A stretch of DNA of 11,177 nt from Chitinophagales bacterium (GTDB taxonomy: Bacteria; Bacteroidota; Bacteroidia; Chitinophagales; UBA2359), in the NCBI GenBank assembly GCA_020629335.1, contig JAHDDN010000147.1, forward strand, positions 1 through 11,177, given 5' to 3'. A program made the position numbers and the translations under genes. Each line of letters begins with the position of its first letter. Position 1 is the stretch's first letter. The notes below the pieces were generated by a model. The model saw only the letters and a program-made list of their open reading frames with translations, was not told where the DNA came from and ran no database searches. Shown piece after piece: positions 7,220 through 11,177 of the stretch.

Positions 7220-7456
7220 GGGGCTTCCTGCTGCGCTTTTAAAGCGAAGTGCGCAGCACAAGCCAACATATTATGCATTCATCATTATGCATTACGCATT
7301 GCAAGCGAAGCGCAGCAGTCGGGCTGTCCGCTCTTATGTGGCTATGCTGCTCCTACTTCGCTAAGCCGTACTTGTCTGCCCTGCGGGCCAGCCTACGTCC
7401 AGCTAAGCTCCGTAAGTCCCATCATGGACGCCACATACCACTCCCATCCCTAAGCC
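7220..7456 (-). repeat. Modular dispersed repeat, left copy (inverted relative to 9575-9785)
   Basis: This copy has three parts. The end GGGGCTTCC is at 7220-7228. A copy-specific hairpin slot spans 7228-7318. The 138-bp core is at 7319-7456. The core matches the reverse complement of 9575-9712 at 130 of 138 positions without gaps. It contains GGGCTGTCCGCTC near one end and CCATCCCTAAGCC at the other. I recall similar intergenic hairpin repeats (GGGCTnTCCGCT ... ATCCCTAA) as abundant in Bacteroidota genomes; this is memory, not a search result. The core folds into one long nested hairpin (about 7335-7437). It is more GC-rich than its surroundings and encodes nothing I can support. Confidence 0.85.
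7228..7318. repeat. Variable hairpin slot of the left repeat copy
   Basis: CTGCTGCGCTT (7228-7238) and AAGCGCAGCAG (7308-7318) are perfect 11-bp inverted copies that exactly bridge the element end and the core. Inside, GCTGCGC (7230-7236) can also pair with GCGCAGC (7251-7257), and the decamers ATTATGCATT (7270, 7284) and ATTACGCATT (7291) are near-identical direct repeats. The right copy holds an unrelated palindrome in this same place (9713-9777). Confidence 0.6.
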
Positions 7457-7568
7457 ATTTTCAGCCAGTCCCAATTAACCTAGGTTATCAAAGCTTCCTA
7501 AACGCTTATGACTCACTGCTAAAAGCAAAGAAATATGTATATTTATAGCTGAATATAAATTTTTAGCT

Positions 7569-9479
7569 ATGAAATATATCAAACTACTATCATTCCTATT
7601 GATTAGCATGCTTTGGGCGAGCGACTTAGATGCTCAACGCATCGTCAATTCAGCTAAGAGGCTGGATTTAGACCCTATTTTAGCGCCTTTCTATCATGGT
7701 GTAGCCAGTGGAGACCCAACAGCTAATAGCGTCATGCTGTGGACAAGAGTAAGTCCACCCGACAGCATCTCCATCACCGAAGCCATCGAATTAGAATGGC
7801 GAATAGCCACAGATCGAGAATTTGAGAATGTTGTTCAGTCAGGTACGGTGAGTACAGATGAAAGCAGCGATTATACAGTCAAGTTGGATGTAGAAGGCTT
7901 GGACGCATATACTTACTATTATTACGACTTCAAAGTATGGGATCATTACTCATTGACTGGTCGTACTAAGACTACTCCAAGTGGAGGAGTAGATCGCTTG
8001 CGCTTTGCAGTGGTTTCGTGCTCTAATTACCCACAAGGCTACTTCAATGCTTATAAGCAAATTTCTAGTCGTAATGACGTAGATGCAGTGATCCACTTGG
8101 GGGATTATATCTATGAGTACGGCCAAGGCGATTTTGACGATAGCACTCGTATAGTAGCTCCACTAACAGAAATCATCACCAAAGACGACTACCGAATGCG
8201 TCATGGACATTATAAATTAGATCCCGATTTACGAAGATTACATCAGCAATACCCATTCATCTCCGTATGGGATGATCATGAGACAGCTAATAATGCTTGG
8301 CAAGATGGAGCCGAAAATCACGACCCTGCTACAGAAGGTGATTGGTTAGACCGTAAATCGGCAGGTATACAAGCCTATTATGAGTGGATGCCGTTGAGAC
8401 TGCCTGATATGGATAATTTTGAGCGTATCTACCGTACCCTTTCTTATGGTGATATGTTGGATTTGATCATGTTAGACACTCGTTTGATTGGTCGGGATGA
8501 GCAGGTGGCAGGTTTAGGCCCAATCACAGATGCCGTAAATGATCCTGATCGAACGATATTAGGTGATGAACAACGCCAATGGTTGAGCGATGAGTTAAGT
8601 GCTTCTTCCGCTCAATGGAAGATATTAGGTCAGCAAGTGATGATGGGGCGTTTAGGTATTCCGCTATTACAGACTACCTTCCACAACTTAGATCAGTGGG
8701 ATGGTTATCCTGCCGATCGAGATTATCTGCTCAATTATATCATGGACAATGATATTAGCAATGTAGCGGTAATTACGGGAGATATTCATACCTCCTGGGG
8801 TATAGATGTGCCTATTTCATTAGATCAATATGATGCTGAAACGCAAGAAGGTTCGGTATTAGTGGAGTTTGTAGCGACTAGTGTTACTTCTCCTGGTTTT
8901 ACAGATTTTGACTTAGATGCCATCATTGAGGATGCAGAGGCGGCTAATCCACATATTAAGTATTATGATTTGGCAAGAAAAGGTTATGTGATATTAGACG
9001 TGACAGCAGATCGCTTGCAAGGAGAGTGGCATTATGTCCCTACTGTGGATGTTCCAGCCGATACAGATGAGTTTGGTGCTGCTTGGTATTGTAATGATGG
9101 AGAGCGCCATTTAAATGAGTCTACGAGTCCTTCGAGTACTGATCAGGCAAATTGGGAAGAGCCAGCCCCTGAGTTACCCTTTGGTATGTCTACCAGTGTA
9201 GAGAGCACCCAAAATGAAGATTTATTAATTATGGGAGCTTATCCGAATCCATTTGTGGAGGAGTTTTGGTTACAATATTATGTGTATGGGGAGGAGGAAT
9301 TGAGTTTGACCATATTGGATACTAATGGTAAAGTAGTGCAAGAACGCAAATTGGGTCAAAAAATGGCAGGTTTGCATTATGAGCATATTCGGTTGAATAA
9401 TTTGGCGGCGGGCAATTATGTGATGATATTGCAGACGCCTGAGGAGGTGAGTAAAAAATTGCTTTATAAAGTGAAGTAA
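7569..9479 (+). CDS. PhoD-like alkaline phosphatase D with T9SS type A sorting domain
   Basis: The 636-residue product starts with a signal peptide (KYIKLLSFLLISMLWASDL, likely cut after DAQ at 21-23). A PhoD-type N-terminal beta domain covers about 37-138, starting FYHGVASGDPTANSVMLWTR (41-60), the hallmark of the family. The metallophosphatase domain spans about 144-500 with metal-site motifs LGDYIYEYG (177-185), WDDHETANN (234-242) and GDIHTSWG (404-411). Relatives are Ca2+/Fe3+-dependent phosphodi- and monoesterases that release phosphate from organic esters. Residues about 555-636 form a type IX sorting domain (YPNPF at 558-562, ILDTNGKVV, LAAGNYVMIL), so the enzyme is probably moved to the cell surface or outside. 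The gene is bracketed by inverted copies of the dispersed repeat. The substrate is not deducible. No Pho-type operator is recognised in the leader. Confidence 0.93.
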   Translation: MKYIKLLSFLLISMLWASDLDAQRIVNSAKRLDLDPILAPFYHGVASGDPTANSVMLWTRVSPPDSISITEAIELEWRIATDREFENVVQSGTVSTDESSDYTVKLDVEGLDAYTYYYYDFKVWDHYSLTGRTKTTPSGGVDRLRFAVVSCSNYPQGYFNAYKQISSRNDVDAVIHLGDYIYEYGQGDFDDSTRIVAPLTEIITKDDYRMRHGHYKLDPDLRRLHQQYPFISVWDDHETANNAWQDGAENHDPATEGDWLDRKSAGIQAYYEWMPLRLPDMDNFERIYRTLSYGDMLDLIMLDTRLIGRDEQVAGLGPITDAVNDPDRTILGDEQRQWLSDELSASSAQWKILGQQVMMGRLGIPLLQTTFHNLDQWDGYPADRDYLLNYIMDNDISNVAVITGDIHTSWGIDVPISLDQYDAETQEGSVLVEFVATSVTSPGFTDFDLDAIIEDAEAANPHIKYYDLARKGYVILDVTADRLQGEWHYVPTVDVPADTDEFGAAWYCNDGERHLNESTSPSSTDQANWEEPAPELPFGMSTSVESTQNEDLLIMGAYPNPFVEEFWLQYYVYGEEELSLTILDTNGKVVQERKLGQKMAGLHYEHIRLNNLAAGNYVMILQTPEEVSKKLLYKVK

Positions 9480-9497
9480 AAGCTTAGTCGTTTCGTT

Positions 9498-9565
9498 AAT
9501 TACTAACATAGTAGGAGGGGGAGTTAACAGTTCAACTAATTACTAATAGACCAATTACTAACATA
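9498..9565 (+). repeat. Three copies of AATTACTAA in the phoD-like 3' region
   Basis: AATTACTAACATA occurs at 9498-9510 and 9553-9565, and the related AATTACTAATAGA at 9538-9550. Spacing is irregular (40 and 15 nt), so this does not look like an operator array. A similar AT-rich word pattern occurs on the minus strand near 7105-7120. It may be degenerate repeat material next to the dispersed element. Confidence 0.45.
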
Positions 9566-9574
9566 CTAAATATC

Positions 9575-9785
9575 GGCTTAGGGATGGAAGCGGTATGTGG
9601 CGTTCATGCTGCGACTTACGGAGCTTAGCTGGACGTAGGCTGGCCCGAAGGGCAGACAAGTACAGCTTAGCGAAGTAGGAACAGCATAGCCACATAAGAG
9701 CGGACAGCCCGACCAGTATAAAAAATAAAAAAGGCCATAGCGATTATCGCTATGGCCTTTTTTATTTTTTATACTGGGAAGCCCC
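9575..9785 (+). repeat. Modular dispersed repeat, right copy
   Basis: The core (9575-9712) begins GGCTTAGGGATGG and ends GGACAGCCCGA. It is the inverted partner of 7319-7456, differing at 8 of 138 positions. It is followed directly by the terminator palindrome (9713-9777), then the element end GGAAGCCCC (9777-9785). The core folds as nested stems: 9594-9601 with 9689-9696, 9606-9611 with 9682-9687, 9614-9617 with 9673-9676, 9623-9631 with 9663-9671 (8 of 9 pairs), and an apex GCCC-GAA-GGGC at 9643-9653. It fills most of the 311-bp gap (9480-9790) between two convergent genes and stops 5 bp short of the kinase stop codon. The rest of that gap is AT-rich with short direct repeats. Confidence 0.87.
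9713..9777. terminator. Perfect 65-nt palindrome, bidirectional terminator
   Basis: Two 31-nt arms (9713-9743 and 9747-9777) are perfectly complementary around a 3-nt loop. The inner part, GGCCATAGCGA with TCGCTATGGCC, is GC-containing. It is flanked by an A-rich tract on the left and TTTTTTATTTTTT on the right, so each strand reads as stem plus T-tract. It sits between the convergent phoD-like and kinase genes and ends 13 nt from the kinase stop codon. It should terminate both. Confidence 0.92.
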
Positions 9786-9790
9786 TACTA

Positions 9791-10717
9791 TTAATCTACT
9801 AAAGAGATATCAAACTGTACTAAGTCTACAAATTCTTGGATTCTGTCTTCGATATCTATTTCGTTCAGTTCTAAAAGCCTCTCAGGGCCGAATTTAGACA
9901 CGCAGAAGGACGCCATTGCCGAACCATATATAATAGCTCTTTTCATATTATCGAACGATAGGTTGCGTGTTTTGGCCAAATAGCCCATAAATCCACCTGC
10001 GAAGGTGTCGCCAGCGCCTGTTGGATCAAAAACTTCTTCTAAAGGGAGTGCAGGAGCGAAGAAAACGCTATTTCTATCAAATAATAGTGCACCATGCTCT
10101 CCTTTTTTGATAATCAGGTAACGAGGTCCCATATCAATGATTGATTTAGCAGCTTTTACCAGAGAGTATTCATTGGCGAGTTGGCGGGCTTCCTCATCGT
10201 TGATGATGAGGATATCAATCATGGTGAGTACCTTTTTAACCGAATCCATATCAGAGTCCATCCAGTAGTTCATGGTATCCAGTGCTACCAGATGAGGTCT
10301 TCGTTCCATTTGTTCAATTACTTTCATTTGAAGAACTGGGTCAATATTGCCTAGCATTAAGAATTCGGCATTTTTGTATTCTTCAGGTAATTGAGGGTTA
10401 AATTCCATTAATACATTTAGGTCGGTGACTAATGTATCGCGAGAATTCATATCATGATGGTATTTACCACTCCAGAAGAATGATTTTTTACCTTCAACTA
10501 CTTTGATTCCAGTTGTATCTATCCCTCTTTGGTTAAAATCGGTGATACTTTCTTCAGGAAAATCGTCTCCGACGATTGAAACAACTTGGATATTGTCTGC
10601 AAAGTAGGATGCAGATAGGCCAACATAAGTGGCGGATCCTCCAATTATGCGATCAACTTTGCCAAAAGGTGTCTCAATTGCATCAAAAGCGACTGTTCCA
10701 ACTACTAAAAGACTCAT
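9791..10717 (-). CDS. PfkB-family carbohydrate/nucleoside kinase
   Basis: The 308-residue cytoplasmic protein has the ribokinase-fold layout at the family's usual length. MSLLVVGTVAFD opens the first strand. The substrate-lid Gly-Gly motif is GGSATYVG (26-33), followed by VSIVGDDFPEE (46-56). IINDEEA (171-177) is the family's conserved N-x-x-E segment. The C-terminal PfkB signature DPTGAGDTFAGGF (231-243) contains the anion hole GAGD and the catalytic base D237. The reaction is ATP-dependent phosphorylation of a sugar or nucleoside hydroxyl. The acceptor cannot be read from sequence; the adenosine-kinase/ribokinase side of the family is the closest impression. It is convergent with the phoD-like gene and divergent from the tRNA. 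Its 5' region contains TTTGCA words but no TTG-N20-TAnnTTTG match. Confidence 0.92.
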   Translation of the reverse strand: MSLLVVGTVAFDAIETPFGKVDRIIGGSATYVGLSASYFADNIQVVSIVGDDFPEESITDFNQRGIDTTGIKVVEGKKSFFWSGKYHHDMNSRDTLVTDLNVLMEFNPQLPEEYKNAEFLMLGNIDPVLQMKVIEQMERRPHLVALDTMNYWMDSDMDSVKKVLTMIDILIINDEEARQLANEYSLVKAAKSIIDMGPRYLIIKKGEHGALLFDRNSVFFAPALPLEEVFDPTGAGDTFAGGFMGYLAKTRNLSFDNMKRAIIYGSAMASFCVSKFGPERLLELNEIDIEDRIQEFVDLVQFDISLVD

Positions 10718-10752
10718 TTTTGAATTTTTTTTGAAAATAATTAGTGCAAATA

Positions 10753-10783
10753 TTGCAAAAATTATTTTTAAAGACTAATTTTG
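10753..10783 (+). promoter_or_regulatory. Bacteroidota-type promoter of tRNA-Asn
   Basis: TTG at 10753-10755, a 20-nt spacer, then TAATTTTG at 10776-10783 (full TAnnTTTG match). The predicted start near 10790 leaves a leader of about 36 nt. A weak stem, GACG (10801-10804) with CGTC (10814-10817), lies in that leader. Confidence 0.75.
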
Positions 10784-10825
10784 CCGAGCATTATTTGCAG
10801 GACGTTATTTTAGCGTCTAAAAAAT

Positions 10826-10899
10826 TCCTCAGTAGCTCAGCTGGTTAGAGCGTCGGACTGTTAATCCGCAGGTCGTAGGTTCGAGTCCTACCTGGGGAG
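10826..10899 (+). tRNA. tRNA-Asn (anticodon GUU)
   Basis: The 74-nt cloverleaf is complete. Acceptor TCCTCAG (10826-10832) pairs with CTGGGGA (10892-10898) with one T-G wobble. The discriminator is G (10899). The D-arm reads AGCTCAGCTGGTTAGAGC. The anticodon loop CTGTTAA carries GTT at 10860-10862. The T-arm is GTAGG-TTCGAGT-CCTAC (10875-10891). The anticodon and G73 discriminator match bacterial tRNA-Asn. CC follows but the final A does not (T at 10902), so CCA must be added after transcription. Confidence 0.97.
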
Positions 10900-10908
10900 C
10901 CTTTTTTG

Positions 10909-10939
10909 AAGGGTTGGTAGAAATACCAACCCTTTTTTT
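10909..10939 (+). terminator. Intrinsic terminator of tRNA-Asn
   Basis: AAGGGTTGGTA (10909-10919) and TACCAACCCTT (10924-10934) form a perfect 11-bp stem with a GAAA loop, followed by a run of T to 10939. It starts 10 nt after the tRNA. Confidence 0.93.
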
Positions 10940-11030
10940 ATGAAATCAAATTAAGGCTTGAACTATCTCTATATGTTTAGAGTATGATTTTAATCCTTGA
11001 TTTATGCTGAACAGTTCCATTAAAAGAAAT

Positions 11031-11068
11031 AAAAGCCCTTCTGATTAAGATCAATCAGGCGGGCTTTT
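11031..11068. terminator. Terminator-like hairpin in the right-end intergenic region
   Basis: AAAAGCCC (11031-11038) pairs with GGGCTTTT (11061-11068). Inside, after a 2-by-2 internal loop, CTGATT (11041-11046) pairs with AATCAG (11053-11058) around a 6-nt loop. Both strands read out into T-rich sequence. No plus-strand gene lies between the tRNA terminator and this hairpin, so it more likely ends a minus-strand transcript entering from the right. Confidence 0.6.
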
Positions 11069-11114
11069 CTAATTTAATGTTACGAAATCGAGTGTTTTGG
11101 CTGAAATTTTCAGA

Positions 11115-11175
11115 AAAAAATAAAAAATAAAAAAAAATAAAATGGAGCATTTCTGAAACGGCCTTAAAAATGTCC
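11115..11175 (-). terminator. Weak minus-strand hairpin followed by long T-rich tract
   Basis: Read on the minus strand, GGACATTT (11175-11168) pairs with AAATGCTCC (11152-11144) with one bulged base. It is followed by a T-rich tract of almost 30 nt (11143-11115). A separate 9-bp inverted pair, TTTCAGAAA (11108-11116) and TTTCTGAAA (11150-11158), spans the same tract. The stem is weak, so this is a tentative terminator for a gene beyond the right edge. No coding frame in the last 240 bases is supported. Confidence 0.3.
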
Positions 11176-11177
11176 TT

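Larger units (their letters stand above)
7100..7568. other. 469-bp intergenic region: hairpin plus left copy of dispersed repeat
   Basis: No protein gene is supported here. An open frame at 7249-7548 runs through the repeat and is judged spurious. Contents in order: an AT-rich hairpin (7109-7185), the left copy of the dispersed repeat (7220-7456), then about 110 bp of AT-rich leader before the phoD-like start. TATATTTA near 7539 resembles a -7 box but has no TTG at the right distance, so the phoD-like promoter is not located. Confidence 0.6.

Noticed and set aside
7249..7548. Open frame of 99 codons on the plus strand
   Set aside because: It runs straight through the dispersed repeat (7319-7456), has a composition unlike the neighbouring proteins, no recognisable domain and no promoter. 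The frame is open because of the repeat's composition.
7319..9712. Composite transposon carrying the phoD-like gene
   Set aside because: There is no transposase, the repeats encode nothing, and no target-site duplication is visible at the outer ends. The repeats look like dispersed non-coding elements.
10718..10752. Promoter for the PfkB-family kinase on the minus strand
   Set aside because: AATATTTG is one mismatch from the -7 consensus and no TTG lies 20 nt upstream, so I did not annotate it.
11069..11177. Two open minus-strand frames reaching the right edge
   Set aside because: Both pass through an almost 30-nt T-rich tract that would encode mostly Phe; this is terminator-like rather than coding.

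Overview
The window looks like an ordinary chromosomal stretch of a Bacteroidota bacterium, AT-rich. Four things point there: two secreted proteins end in C-terminal sorting domains of the type IX secretion system, one gene encodes a DUF2480 protein (a family I know essentially only from this phylum), four promoters fit the Bacteroidota pattern TTG-N20-TAnnTTTG, and no start has a strong Shine-Dalgarno sequence. A Saprospirales-like lineage is possible, but the sequence alone does not prove it.

Layout, left to right. Minus strand: a DUF1573 protein cut by the window edge (281 to 1), with its promoter and a striking 20-bp-periodic array of inverted repeats; then a secreted kelch-repeat protein (1820 to 483). 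Plus strand: a DUF21/CBS/CorC membrane protein (1943-3178), a membrane-anchored PpiD/SurA-like peptidyl-prolyl isomerase (3273-5393) closed by a strong terminator, a DUF2480 protein (5524-6036), a lytic transglycosylase (6161-7099) and a PhoD-type phosphatase with a sorting domain (7569-9479). A convergent minus-strand PfkB-family kinase (10717 to 9791) follows, then a plus-strand tRNA-Asn(GUU) with promoter and terminator (10753-10939). The last 240 bases hold terminator-like hairpins and no gene I can support.

Most proteins act in the cell envelope: isomerase/chaperone, lytic transglycosylase, CNNM/CorC-type membrane protein and two probable T9SS cargo proteins. They do not form one obvious pathway. 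Most genes seem to be separate transcription units.

I found no defence system, CRISPR array, prophage or transposase. The unusual material is intergenic. First, three AACTA-N6-TAGTT dyads at exactly 20-bp spacing overlap the DUF1573 promoter. Second, a modular dispersed repeat is present twice in inverted orientation around the phoD-like gene. Both copies share a 138-bp core (130 of 138 positions identical) that folds into one long hairpin, and a GGGGCTTCC end. Between core and end, each copy carries a completely different hairpin in exactly the same slot. In the right copy that hairpin is a perfect 31-bp-stem palindrome that works as a bidirectional terminator.
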